From: Candidatus Leucobacter sulfamidivorax
Lineage (GTDB): Bacteria > Actinomycetota > Actinomycetes > Actinomycetales > Microbacteriaceae
NCBI GenBank assembly: GCA_016771945.1
Contig: QZLF01000001.1
Span: forward strand, 434,001 to 498,000
Length of the DNA stretch: 64,000 nucleotides
Reading direction: 5' to 3'
Made by a program: the position numbers and the translations under genes. Numbering within the stretch: the first letter of the stretch is position 1; the number at the start of each line of letters is the position of its first letter. Below the pieces are notes generated by a model that made no database searches, was not told the DNA's origin, and saw only the letters and a program-made list of their open reading frames with translations. Shown in pieces: positions 42,926 to 52,700 of this stretch.

Positions 42926-44212
42926 ATGCCCGCTGTACTCATCACCGGCGCTCAGTGGGGCGACGAGGGCAAGGGCCGCGCGACCGACCTGCTCGGCAGC
43001 CGGGTCGACTACGTCGTCAAGTTCAACGGCGGCAACAACGCCGGGCACACCGTCGTCGTGGGCGACGAGAAGTACGCGCTGCACCTGCTGCCCTCGGGCA
43101 TCCTCACCCCGGGCGTGACGCCGGTCATCTCGAACGGCGTCGTCATCGACCTCGAGGTGCTGAAGGGCGAGCTCGAGGCGCTGTCGGCGCGGGGCGTCGA
43201 CGTGTCGCGGCTGAAGGTGAGCGCCAACGCGCACATCATCACCGCCTACCACCGCACGCTCGACAAGGTCACGGAGCGATTCCTCGGCAAGCGCCAGATC
43301 GGCACGACGGGGCGCGGGATCGGCCCCGCCTACGCCGACAAGATCAACCGGGTCGGCATCCGCATCCAGGACGTCTTCGACGAGGGCATCCTGCGTCAGA
43401 AGGTCGAGGCCGCGCTCGACTTCAAGAACCAGATCCTGGTGAAGATCTACAACCGTCGCGCCATCGGCGTCGACGAGGTCGTCGAGGACCTGCTGGGCTT
43501 CCGCGAGATGCTCGAGCCCATGGTCTGCGACACCGGGCTGCTGCTGCATGACGCGATGCAGGAGGGGAAGACGGTCCTCTTCGAGGCCGGCCAGGCGACC
43601 ATGCTCGACATCGATCACGGCACCTACCCCTTCGTGACCAGTTCGAACGCGACCGCGGGCGGCGCCTCGACCGGCTCCGGCCTGCCCCCGCACGCGATCG
43701 ACCGCGTGATCGCGGTGGTCAAGGCGTACACGACCCGCGTCGGCTCGGGCCCCTTCCCGACCGAGCTCTTCGACGAGTCGGGCGAGTACCTGCGCGCGCA
43801 GGGCTTCGAGTTCGGCACCACGACGGGACGCCCCCGCCGCTGCGGCTGGTACGACGCGCCCATCGCGCGCTACGCGGCCCGCATCAACGGCGTCACCGAC
43901 TTCGTGCTCACGAAGCTCGACGTGCTGTCGGGGCTCGAGACGATCCCGGTCTGCGTCGCCTACGAGGTGAACGGGGTGCGCCACGACGAGATGCCGGTGA
44001 ACCAGAGCGACTTCCACCACGCGAAGCCGATCTACGAGGAGTTCCCCGGCTGGGCCGAGGACATCTCGGGCGCGCGCCGCTTCGAGGACCTGCCGGCGAA
44101 CGCGCAGAGCTACATCCTCGCGCTCGAGGCGATGAGCGGATCGCGCATCTCCGCGATCGGCGTCGGCCCGGAGCGCGAGCAGGTGGTCGTGCGCCACGAC
44201 CTGCTCGACTGA
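42926..44212 (+). CDS. purA: Adenylosuccinate synthase
   Basis: 428 residues. It condenses IMP and aspartate using GTP, the first committed step to AMP. Signatures: [17 protein letters not shown] (phosphate loop, catalytic Asp), [65 protein letters not shown] and [13 protein letters not shown]. Length and motifs are normal. Confidence 0.98.
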   Translation: MPAVLITGAQWGDEGKGRATDLLGSRVDYVVKFNGGNNAGHTVVVGDEKYALHLLPSGILTPGVTPVISNGVVIDLEVLKGELEALSARGVDVSRLKVSANAHIITAYHRTLDKVTERFLGKRQIGTTGRGIGPAYADKINRVGIRIQDVFDEGILRQKVEAALDFKNQILVKIYNRRAIGVDEVVEDLLGFREMLEPMVCDTGLLLHDAMQEGKTVLFEAGQATMLDIDHGTYPFVTSSNATAGGASTGSGLPPHAIDRVIAVVKAYTTRVGSGPFPTELFDESGEYLRAQGFEFGTTTGRPRRCGWYDAPIARYAARINGVTDFVLTKLDVLSGLETIPVCVAYEVNGVRHDEMPVNQSDFHHAKPIYEEFPGWAEDISGARRFEDLPANAQSYILALEAMSGSRISAIGVGPEREQVVVRHDLLD

Positions 44213-44224
44213 GAGGGGAGCACC

Positions 44225-44671
44225 ATGGGCGATAAATCGGAATCCGAGGCCGAGAGCTCGGCAGAGCCTCGCCACGCCTCGCGAGAATCGGTGCCCGACT
44301 CTCTCCGAGCGAGTCGTGCGGCGCTGGCGTCGCGGCAAGGCCCAGAAATGGGCCTTGCTCCAAGCTCCAGCACGCCCGAGGAGCGCCTGCTGAGCCTGCG
44401 CTCGAGTATCGACAACATCGATGCCGCGCTCGTGCACATGCTGGCCGAGCGCTTCCGCTGCACGCAGGAGGTCGGGCGGCTGAAGGCCGAGCACGAGATG
44501 CCCGCCTCAGACCCCCAGCGCGAGGCCCGGCAGATCGCGCGGCTGCGCGCGCTCGCCGCCGACGCGCAGCTCGACCCCGAGTTCGCGGAGAAGTGGTTCA
44601 ACTTCGTCGTGGCCGAGGTGATCCACCACCACCATCGTCTCGCCAACGAGGCCGCAGCCGACGAGGGGTAG
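44225..44671 (+). CDS. AroQ-type chorismate mutase with an unusual N-terminal extension
   Basis: 148 residues. The AroQ core begins at about residue 52 (EERLLSLRSSIDNIDAALVHMLAERFRCTQEVGRLKAEHEMPASDPQREARQIARLR) with the expected Arg, Lys and Glu positions; it turns chorismate into prephenate for Phe and Tyr. The first 50 residues are Ser/Ala/Glu-rich with no family counterpart and include a perfect 10-bp hairpin at 44335-44358. AGGGGAG before the ATG at 44225 supports the long start; ATG 44348 inside the hairpin would be the alternative. Confidence 0.9.
   Translation: MGDKSESEAESSAEPRHASRESVPDSLRASRAALASRQGPEMGLAPSSSTPEERLLSLRSSIDNIDAALVHMLAERFRCTQEVGRLKAEHEMPASDPQREARQIARLRALAADAQLDPEFAEKWFNFVVAEVIHHHHRLANEAAADEG
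44335..44358 (+). repeat. Perfect hairpin with GAAA loop inside the chorismate mutase frame
   Basis: GCAAGGCCCA (44335-44344), loop GAAA, TGGGCCTTGC (44349-44358). It is in frame and encodes part of the atypical N-terminal extension. It looks like an intergenic-type hairpin captured in a coding region. Confidence 0.7.
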
Positions 44672-44682
44672 CGGTCGCACCT

Positions 44683-44742
44683 CGCGAAAGGTCAGAAATC
44701 GCTGCGTTTTCGCGAGCCCAGCGCGATTTTCGGCCTTTCGCG
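44683..44742. terminator. Long inverted repeat after chorismate mutase
   Basis: CGCGAAAGGTCAGAAATCGC (44683-44702) pairs with the stretch ending GATTTTCGGCCTTTCGCG (to 44742), about 20 bp with few mismatches, 12 nt after the stop. Probably a terminator; the remaining 100 nt to the next gene hold only its leaderless promoter. Confidence 0.6.
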
Positions 44743-44830
44743 CGTAGAAACAGAAGGCGCCGAGCTCGAGACCTGAGCAGATGATGCTGAGGCAAGCCTC
44801 CGCTTCGATGCGCGACGCCCCCGCGGCGGT

Positions 44831-44836
44831 CAGACT
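44831..44836 (+). promoter_or_regulatory. Leaderless -10 box of the P-type ATPase
   Basis: CAGACT, 6 nt before the ATG at 44843; a slightly weaker member of the TANNCT series. Confidence 0.45.
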
Positions 44837-44842
44837 GGAGCG

Positions 44843-46714
44843 ATGAGCAGGTTCACTGCGGCGGTGAGACGCTACCCCCTGGTCGCGGCCACGCTGCTGG
44901 TCGGCGCCGCGGGGCTGGTGCTGCTGGCGACCCCGTGGCGCGACGCGGCCCCCTGGGCGGTCGGCGCCTATGCGCTCGCGATCGCGGCATGGGAGGCCGT
45001 GGGCATGGTCCGCAGCCTGCTGCGCGGGCACGCGGGGCTCGACATCCTCGCGGTGACCGCGATCACCGCGGCGGTCCTCGTCGGCGAGCCCTGGGCGGCG
45101 CTCGTCGTCGTGCTCATGCTCACGGGCGGCGCGGCCCTCGAGGACTACGCCGAGCACCGCTCGAAGCGCGAGCTGAACGCGCTGCTCGCCCGGGCCCCGC
45201 AGCGCGCCACCCGACTGCGGTCCGACGGCAACGCCGAGCGGGTCGACGTCGACGAGATCGGCGTGGGCGACGAACTGCTCGTGCGGCCGGGCGAGCTCGT
45301 GCCGGTCGACGCGGTGCTGCTCGACGAGAGCGCGAGCTTCGACGAGTCCTCGCTCACGGGCGAGAGCCTGCCCGTGGAGCGCAGCGCGGGCGAGCGCGTC
45401 TCGAGCGGCGCGGTGGGCGGATCGGCGGCGGTGCGCATGCGGGCGGTCGCCGTGGCGGCCGACAGCGAGTACCAGCGCATCGTACGACTGGTCGAGGAGG
45501 CCGCGGGCAGCCGCTCGCGAGTGGTGCGGCTGGCGGATCGCTACGCGGTGCCCTTCACGCTGGCCGCGCTCGCGATCGCCGGCGCGGCGTGGGCGCTGAG
45601 CGGCGAGGCGGTGCGCTTCGCCGAGGTGCTCGTCGTCGCGACCCCCTGCCCGCTGCTGATCGCGGCGCCGGTGGCGTTCCTCGGCGGCATGAGCCGATCC
45701 GCCCGCTTCGGTCTCATCGTGAAGGGCGGCGGCACCCTCGAGCAGCTGTCCCGGGTGCGCTCGGTGGCCTTCGACAAGACGGGCACGCTCACGAGCGGCC
45801 GGCCGACCCTGCGACGGGTGCTGCCGGCCCCCGGTTTCGCGGAGGACGAGGTGCTGCGGCTCGCGGCCTCGGCCGAGGTGTACTCGTCGCACGTGCTGAG
45901 CTCCTCGGTGGTCGCGACGGCGAAGGCACGCGGCATCGCGCTCGCGCCGGTCGTCTCGGCCGAGGAGAGCGCGACGAACGGCGTCGCGGCGGTGCTGGAG
46001 GATGCCGCGTCGACCACCGTGCGCGTCGGCAAGCCCTCGTGGGTGGCGGCCTTCGCCGAGGGCCTCGAGGCAGCGGTGCTCGAGCCGGGGGAGCTCGCGA
46101 TCTACGTCGCGGCGGACGGGCGCTTCGCCGGCGCGATCGTCATGCGGGACGCCGTGCGCGAGGAGGCCGGACGGGTGGTGGCCGAGCTGCGCGACCTCGG
46201 CATCGAGCGCATGCTCGTCGTCACGGGCGACGTGTCGGCCACGGCCGAACCGATCGCCGCGGGCCTCGGCATCGACGAGGTCCACGCCGAGTGCCGGCCC
46301 GGCGACAAGGTGCGCATCGTCGGCGCGGTGCGCCCGCGGCCGCTCTTGATGGCGGGCGACGGGCTCAACGACGCCCCGGTGCTCGCCGCGGCCGACGTCG
46401 GCTTCGCGATGGGCGCGCGCGGATCCACCGCGGCGAGCGAGTCGGCCGACGTCGTGAACCGCTTTGACGACCTCTCGGCGCTGCCCCGCGCCGTGCGGAT
46501 CGGCCGCGACACCGTGCGCATCGCCCTGCAGAGCATCTGGCTCGGCATCGTGATCAGCGCCGGGCTCATGCTGGTGGCGGCCTTCGGCTTCCTGCCGGCT
46601 CTCGCGGGCGCCTGGTTGCAGGAGGTCGTCGACCTCGTCGCGATCCTCGGTGCGCTGCGCGCGATCGGCCCGCGCTCGGAGCGGCGGTCGTCCCCCGCGC
46701 GTGAGCACCCCTAG
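44843..46714 (+). CDS. P1B-type heavy-metal-transporting ATPase
   Basis: 623 residues. Paired N-terminal membrane helices, actuator domain LTGESLP, the metal-site helix ATPCPLL (Cys269), phosphorylation site DKTGT (Asp311) and hinge GDGLNDAPVLAAADVGFAMG. The CPC motif indicates soft-metal export (Cu, Zn, Cd group). There is no N-terminal metal-binding domain. The nucleotide-domain motif that is usually HP reads HV here (YSSHVLSSSVV). The stop codon falls within the palindromic repeat shared with the convergent gene. Confidence 0.92.
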   Translation: MSRFTAAVRRYPLVAATLLVGAAGLVLLATPWRDAAPWAVGAYALAIAAWEAVGMVRSLLRGHAGLDILAVTAITAAVLVGEPWAALVVVLMLTGGAALEDYAEHRSKRELNALLARAPQRATRLRSDGNAERVDVDEIGVGDELLVRPGELVPVDAVLLDESASFDESSLTGESLPVERSAGERVSSGAVGGSAAVRMRAVAVAADSEYQRIVRLVEEAAGSRSRVVRLADRYAVPFTLAALAIAGAAWALSGEAVRFAEVLVVATPCPLLIAAPVAFLGGMSRSARFGLIVKGGGTLEQLSRVRSVAFDKTGTLTSGRPTLRRVLPAPGFAEDEVLRLAASAEVYSSHVLSSSVVATAKARGIALAPVVSAEESATNGVAAVLEDAASTTVRVGKPSWVAAFAEGLEAAVLEPGELAIYVAADGRFAGAIVMRDAVREEAGRVVAELRDLGIERMLVVTGDVSATAEPIAAGLGIDEVHAECRPGDKVRIVGAVRPRPLLMAGDGLNDAPVLAAADVGFAMGARGSTAASESADVVNRFDDLSALPRAVRIGRDTVRIALQSIWLGIVISAGLMLVAAFGFLPALAGAWLQEVVDLVAILGALRAIGPRSERRSSPAREHP

Positions 46715-46777
46715 GGGGTGAGAGCACCCCTGGGGAGACGCCCCCGAGGGGTGCTCTCACCCCCCAGGGGTGCTCTC
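46701..46777. repeat. Nested palindromic repeat, copy 2
   Basis: Inner arms GTGAGAGCACCCC (46719-46731 region) and GGGGTGCTCTCAC (46748-46760), outer arms GAGCACCCCTAGGGG and CCCCAGGGGTGCTC. Same architecture and sequence as the 1219-1293 repeat. The stop codons of the two convergent genes both lie inside it, so it probably serves as their shared bidirectional terminator. Confidence 0.85.
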
Positions 46778-47745
46778 GCGGATGGGGCAGGGCGTACGAA
46801 TGAGCGCGCGGCGGCGATGGCGGCCAGCACGCGCCCGCGCAGCGCGTTGCCGCGATCCGCGAAGCCGCGCTGCAGCGCCGCGTACTCGCGCTTGCCCGCC
46901 GCGGTCTCGATCGCGATCGGCTCGAGGGGAGCGCCGCCGGCCCCGGTGAAGCCGCTCACGTCGTAGGGCGAGGCGCGCATGTCGACCTCGCGGATGTCGC
47001 GGGCGAGCTCGAACGCGTCGAGCAGCACTTCACCCGGCACGATCGGCCCGAGCTTCGCGGCCCACTTGTAGACGTCCATGCCGGCGTGCAGGCACCCCGC
47101 CTGCTCCATGGCGGGCTGCGTCTCCCGGGTCGGGGCCAGCTCGTTGAGGGGGCGCGCCTCGGGGGTGAAGAACCGGTAGGCGTCGAAGTGGCTGCACGTG
47201 ATGCGGTGCGAGGCGACGACGGCGTCGGTGCCCGCACTCCCGAGACGCAGCGGGAGGCCGGCATGGCGGATCCGCTGCGGTTCCGCGCGGTACACCATCG
47301 CCCACTCGTGCAGCCCGAAGCAGCCGAACGCCGGGGTGCGCTCGAGGGTCGCGGCGAGCAGTCGCTCCACGTAGTCGACGGTGCCACCGCGTCTCGCGAA
47401 GTAGGCGCCGAGGTCGACGGCGGATCCGCCCCGCCCGGTCGCGGGGTCCGCCGTCTCCGCGTAGTACCGCCAGCCGGCGCGATCCGCCATCGCGTCCTCG
47501 AGCACGATCCCCGCGCCCGGATGCCAGCGGCGCAGCTCTGCCGGGGTCACCGAGTAGTACGTCCAGAGGAAGTCCTCGACGGGGTGCTGCTCGTGCCGTG
47601 CCCGGCGGGAGCGATGCCCAGCGGAGAGGGCGTCGGCCCGGGCGCAGTGCGCCCGCTCGTGCTCGCGCCATTCGGCGCGCGGCAGCCGGAGGAACGACGC
47701 ACGGGTCGTTCCGGCTTGCTCGAGAAGATCGGCGGGCACGGGCAT
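46711..47745 (-). CDS. Putative 3-methyladenine DNA glycosylase-type protein
   Basis: 344 residues. The sequence ARADALSAGHRSRRARHEQHPVEDFLWTYYSVTPAELRRWHPG and CFGLHEWAMVYR matches, from memory, an actinobacterial group commonly labelled 3-methyladenine DNA glycosylase; I see no helix-hairpin-helix motif, so the enzymatic label is uncertain. The final 20 residues (RAPLGGESTPRGR...) are read from the palindromic repeat, so the C-terminus was extended or replaced by it. Leaderless start at 47745. Confidence 0.65.
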   Translation of the reverse strand: MPVPADLLEQAGTTRASFLRLPRAEWREHERAHCARADALSAGHRSRRARHEQHPVEDFLWTYYSVTPAELRRWHPGAGIVLEDAMADRAGWRYYAETADPATGRGGSAVDLGAYFARRGGTVDYVERLLAATLERTPAFGCFGLHEWAMVYRAEPQRIRHAGLPLRLGSAGTDAVVASHRITCSHFDAYRFFTPEARPLNELAPTRETQPAMEQAGCLHAGMDVYKWAAKLGPIVPGEVLLDAFELARDIREVDMRASPYDVSGFTGAGGAPLEPIAIETAAGKREYAALQRGFADRGNALRGRVLAAIAAARSFVRPAPSARAPLGGESTPRGRLPRGALTP

Positions 47746-47751
47746 ATGTAC

Positions 47752-47757
47752 AGGCTA
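47752..47757 (-). promoter_or_regulatory. Leaderless -10 box of the glycosylase-type gene
   Basis: TAGCCT on the minus strand, 6 nt before the ATG at 47745. Confidence 0.6.
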
Positions 47758-47859
47758 CGCGGGCGCATCACCCGCCACCCTCGCGCATCGCAGTGATCGC
47801 CACGGTGCGGTAGCCTACGTCCTCAGGGGGGGCTCTGCGGGGAGCGGAGTAGGTGCGTC

Positions 47860-49470
47860 GTGGAGCGCAGGGGGATTCAGTTGCGTGAGTCGAAAGGTGG
47901 GCGCGGTCGGCCGGAGCCGCAGCTCCGACGTGCCGGGGACCGGACTCCGCTGGGTCGGGTCATCGGGCGGATCGAGTACTGCTGGGGAACCGGAGCGTAC
48001 GCGCAGGCCGCGGAGCTGCTCGAAGAGGACTTCCTCGCGGCATGGTACGGGTTCAGCCCTGACCGCCTGGCCGAGATCGTCGCGACGCTGGTGCGCGAGG
48101 GGGAAGTGAAGAGCCCGCTGCTCCTGGTCGCGAATACGGCCTTCTCGCCCGGCGGCGTAGCCGGCCTCCTCACCGGGGACGGCATCCCCGGGTCGGACGA
48201 CGACGATGCCTCGCGGGAGTCCCTCATCGGGCCGACGGCCATCGTCCTCGTCACGCAGATGTTCGCTCTGCGCGTCCAGGGCCGGGCGAGAGAGGCGATG
48301 GAGGTCTCGGCCGAGCTCGAGCGCCGCTTCGGCGGTATCCGGCCGATCTTCGACAGTCTGCGCGGGTGGGGGCTCTTCAGCTCGGTGCAGCACGGGATCA
48401 CCGCCATGCTCGCCGGCGACTTCGGGGTCGCCATCGAGAGCTTCACCCAGGCCCGGATGCACCCGCTGTACCCCCCGCTGGCATTCCTCGCACGCGATGC
48501 CTGCGTGAAGGCGGCGATCCTCGAGGCGCTGTACGGCTCCGTGGAGCAGGCCCGGCATCTCCTCGATCGGGCCGGCGAGTTGCCGCGCACCGAGAGCTGG
48601 GCCGAGGAGGTCATCGACGCGGGGCAGACGATCGCCGCTGCGCTCGTGCGGGCCGACGGCCCTGCGGAGGCGCTGCGCATGCTCGACGGCGTGTCGTTGG
48701 GGGAGATCGGTGAGATCTGGCCGTTCTACGTCGTCGCACTGCAGCGCATCTGCCTCCTCGCAGACGGTCTCGGCGAGGCCCGGAGGCGGGTCGAGGTGAT
48801 CGAGCGGCTGCCGCTGCCCTATGTCGAAGGGCAGGGATTCTCCGGCAGCGCGCTGCCGCTCGCCGGCGCGAGGCGCGCGACCATGTCCGGAGATCTGGCG
48901 GAGGCCCGGGGGCGGCTCGAACGCGCCGACGGCTCGATCGCCGTCGCGCGCATGCTGCTCGCCGAACTCGAGCTCGGCGCGGGGCGTCCCCGCGAGGCGC
49001 TCACGCACGCGGCCGAGTTGCACGGGGAGACGCAGCACCTGCGGGCGCTCGAGACACGGCGGCTCGCGGTCATCTCGGGAAGCCAACTCGCCCTCGGATC
49101 GCCCGACGAGTGCCGTGAGGTGCTGCAGTTCGCCCTCCGTCGGCCCGGCGGGCTGCGACCCGACGAAGTGCTCCTCTTCCCCGCCGAGGTGCGCCGTTTC
49201 GCTGAGGAGCGCCTTGAGGAATGGCCGCGCACGGAACCGGACTCGACCGTGCACTCCGGCGCCTTCCTCGATTCGGGGGCGGCCCTCACCGAACGCGAGC
49301 TGGAAGTGCTGCGAGAACTCGCGGCGGGCCTGTCCCGGGAGCAGATCGCGAAGGCGCAGTACATCTCGATCAACACGCTCAAGGCCCATCTGCGCTCGGT
49401 CTACCGGAAGTTGGGCGTGAACTCCCGGGCAGGCGCGGTGCTCGAGGCGGAACGGCGCGGTCTGATCTGA
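47860..49470 (+). CDS. LuxR-family transcriptional regulator with a helical-repeat sensor region
   Basis: 536 residues from a GTG. The last 65 residues are a LuxR helix-turn-helix (ALTERELEVLRELAAGLSREQIAKAQYISINTLKAHLRSVYRKLGVNSRAGAV). The preceding 450 residues are helical and TPR-like (ISINT... preceded by repeated AxxLLEAxxxxxxAxxL patterns), without a recognisable ATPase loop. This resembles the C-terminal half of MalT-type regulators. It lies 250 bp upstream of the giant surface-protein gene, on the same strand, and may control it. Confidence 0.87.
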   Translation: MERRGIQLRESKGGRGRPEPQLRRAGDRTPLGRVIGRIEYCWGTGAYAQAAELLEEDFLAAWYGFSPDRLAEIVATLVREGEVKSPLLLVANTAFSPGGVAGLLTGDGIPGSDDDDASRESLIGPTAIVLVTQMFALRVQGRAREAMEVSAELERRFGGIRPIFDSLRGWGLFSSVQHGITAMLAGDFGVAIESFTQARMHPLYPPLAFLARDACVKAAILEALYGSVEQARHLLDRAGELPRTESWAEEVIDAGQTIAAALVRADGPAEALRMLDGVSLGEIGEIWPFYVVALQRICLLADGLGEARRRVEVIERLPLPYVEGQGFSGSALPLAGARRATMSGDLAEARGRLERADGSIAVARMLLAELELGAGRPREALTHAAELHGETQHLRALETRRLAVISGSQLALGSPDECREVLQFALRRPGGLRPDEVLLFPAEVRRFAEERLEEWPRTEPDSTVHSGAFLDSGAALTERELEVLRELAAGLSREQIAKAQYISINTLKAHLRSVYRKLGVNSRAGAVLEAERRGLI

Positions 49471-49500
49471 GCGCCGGCCCGCCGGCTCGACGCCGTCGAC

Positions 49501-49595
49501 GGTGAATTTCACCCGCTGTTTCACCCTTGGCGGCGCGCGGCCGTCCGCTCCACCTGGATAGTTTCGGGTGAAGACCGCAATCGTTTGAGGTCTTC
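49501..49595. promoter_or_regulatory. Operator-like repeats between the LuxR gene and the surface-protein gene
   Basis: GGTGAA-T-TTCACC (49501-49513) is a perfect 6-bp-arm palindrome, followed by a second TTTCACCC (49519-49526) and GGGTGAAG (49565-49572). A further inverted repeat GAAGACC (49570-49576) / GGTCTTC (49589-49595) overlaps the last. The 250-bp region has no gene. These are plausible sites for the LuxR-type protein encoded just upstream. Confidence 0.5.
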
Positions 49596-49720
49596 GTGGG
49601 GGATTCGCGGGATCGTTGCGGAGTGCTGTCGCACTGCCGGGAGCGACTTCCGCGTGGGGGTACGGCCGGGGGGACAACAGGCTTCTCGGACGATCATGCA
49701 CGACTGTTCGGGGAGACGAC

Positions 49721-52700
49721 GTGTCGAATACTGTTGCTGACCATGCGGGCAAGCCTCGCCGCTTCGCACGCCTGAAGAAGTGGCTCGCGGGCGGGCTGAG
49801 CGCCGCGCTGGCCGTGGGCATGCTGGCTGCCGGAAGTGCGACCGCTGCGCACGCCGCCGATCCTGCGGTGCTGCAGATCTTCAAGAAGGTCATCGTCGAC
49901 GGGGAGACCTACGATCTCCCCGACTTCCCTGACGTCGCGGTCGACGAGGAGTTCATCTGGAGCATCGAGGTCGTCTGCCAGCAGCTGACCGACCGGTGCA
50001 TCGATGCGACGCTCACCGATGTGGTGCCCGCGGAATTCGAGATCGTCGAGGGCGGCATCAACACGGGCGCGATCCCGTCCGAGATCGGCGTGGACGGTCA
50101 AGCCGTTACGATCGCCTTCAAGGAGCCGCTCGAACTCCCGGTCGGGCAGTTCGGGCTGAACTCCGGCGCGACGGTCTCGATCCCCGTGAAGCTGCGGGCG
50201 ATCCCCGTCGAGCAGAGCGGTGACCAGTTCACCAACACCGCCTCGGTGGTGGCGGAGAACGCGCCCGAGGTCTCGGATTCGGCCGGGGTGACTGCGAGCG
50301 TCGAGTTCACGCTGCTCGCCGACGCCTCGAAGGTTTTCGACCCGACATCGACGCTGGCCGAGGCCGGCGCTCCGGTCTCGCTCGCCATCGGCGGCGCGAA
50401 CGCGTCGAACGGCGCGGTGAACACGCTCGTGGTCCAGGATCCGATCGACCCGACAGCGAGCCCCAACATCTTCCAGCAGTACCTGCAGCTCGACGACCTG
50501 ACCTCGGCGACGTGGCCGACGGGAGCCGAGACCGCGGTGGTCTCGGTGTACGACGTCGCGACGAGCACCTGGGTCGACGCGCCCGCGGTCACCGCACCCG
50601 GCGCCCTCGCGCTGCCCGCGGTTGATGCCGCGAACCGCGGCGGCATCCGCATCGCCTTCACCTCCGTGAACCCGACGATCCCGGTCGGGGCGACCACGAG
50701 CGTGCAGCTCGCGCTCTCGCAGCGAGCCTCGGCGAACGGCATCACCGCCGACACCGTGCTGAACAACGTCTCGACCGCGCAGGTGTCGGTGGGCGAAGAC
50801 GACTCGCCCGTCGACCAGGCACCCGCCTCCGTCACGCTGCGCCCCGCAAGCACCGCGGTCGAGGCGTCGAAGGACATCACCCCGCCGCAGGTCGCAGTGA
50901 GCGGCCCGACGACGACGGCCACCGTGACCCTCGGCGCCGAGAACACCGGCACGCGCACGCTCGAGACCCTGACGATCAGCGAGCCGAGCAACCCCGCCGA
51001 TCTGTCGGCGGGCAACCTGATGTCGCCGAACTTCCCGGGCGGCGGCGTGACCTTCCAGGGCTTCGGCTCGGTCACCTGGCCCGTGACCGCGACGGGGGTC
51101 TCGGTGACCTACCACTTCGCCGACTCCTCGACCGAGACCGTGACCTCGGACGTGTGGAACACCATGCCGGAGCCGACGAGCACCGAGCGCGTCACCGGCT
51201 TCAGCATCACCTTCACCGGGGCGATCGCCGAGGGCGCCGAGGCGACCGTGCCGTTCACGGTGGACGCCTCGGACACGGACGGCACGCAGTTCCCGAACGG
51301 CCGGAACATCACGGGGCTCAACCAGATCACGGTCTCCGGCACGACCCCGGGCACGACTCCGGATCCCCTCCCCGACACGGCGGAGGACGACCTCACGATC
51401 TTCGCCGAGCAGATCAGCATCGTCACCGAGAAGTCGCTGACGCACGATCGGCTCTACTCGATCCCGGGACAGACGACCACCGCCCGGCTCAAGACCACGA
51501 TCCTGGCCTACCCGCAGACGACCCAGAACGCGACCCAGGTCATCATCGACGATCCCTCGGTGACCACCGGCGTGACCGACTGGTACGAGCACTTCAACGC
51601 CACGGCCATCACCCTCACGCAGATCCCCGCGAACGCCACGCTGACGGTGCAGTGGCGCGATGCCTCGGGCGTCTTCACCGACATCCCCGGCATGGCCGGC
51701 ATCGCCGGCGGCACGATCTTCAGCGCGCCGATCACGAACCCGTCGCCCGATCTGATCACCGGCATCCGCTTCGTCTACAACTCCAATGACGGCTTCGTGC
51801 CCGGCCAGGAGCTGATTCCGAACATCACCTACACCACGCGCGCGACCTTCCGCACGAGCGGCGCCACGATCCCGAACAACCACGCGGATCCCGAGAAGTC
51901 CCTGGAGACCCCGCTCTTCAGCCCCGAGAACTGCTCCGCCTCCGAGGCGAGCAACGGGAACCTCGACTCGGGCCGGGTCGAGGTGGCCCCGCCGTGCCCG
52001 ATCGTCGACCTGATGCCGACCGGACCCGGCGTGGGCCCCGGCATCGACAAGGAGTGGAACCCCGATCTGGTGTTCAGCCACTCGCGGCAGAACACGACCG
52101 TGAACCTCCGCTGGTCGGCCGGCGTGCAGGACCTCGACCAAGTCATCATCGGCGACGTCGCGACCGATCCGGCGACCGGGCTTCCCGGCCAGCTGGGAGC
52201 CGCGAGCGTCTTCGACTCGTTCAACCTGACGCGCATCGGCCCGATCGCCGACCCGCTGTTCGCCTTCGACCAGGTGCAGGTGCAGATCTCCGACGGCACC
52301 TCCTGGAGCGATCTCTCGAGCTGCACCGCGGCGGCGCCCTGCACGGGCGGCACGATCCCCGCGATCAACCTCACGACGACGCAGCAGGAGACCACCGTCG
52401 CCGTGCGCTTCATCGTCAGCGAGCGGCCGGGCCGCACCCCCGCCGACCCCACCCAGCCGCTGCCCGGCACCGGCGTGGCCGTCGGCGGCACCCGCACGAT
52501 CCCCCTCACCCTGCAGCTGCGCGACGAGCTGCGCACGGCCCCGCACAACCCCGTGGTCGAGGGACCGATGTACAACTCCGACGATCCGAGCGAGGTGCTA
52601 AACACCAGCTCGATCGAGGGCTACGTCGACGGCACCCGGACCCACCGCGACACGGACGGCGACACCATCCAGATCGTGGACCTGACGCCCGCGGTCTCGA

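Noticed and set aside
49694-52546. 950-residue open frame antisense to the surface-protein gene (and a 1,050-residue one at 52598-55750)
   Set aside because: Arg-, Gly- and Asp-rich composition with no domains, lying wholly opposite a clearly real gene. Long antisense frames are expected from the codon bias of high-GC DNA.
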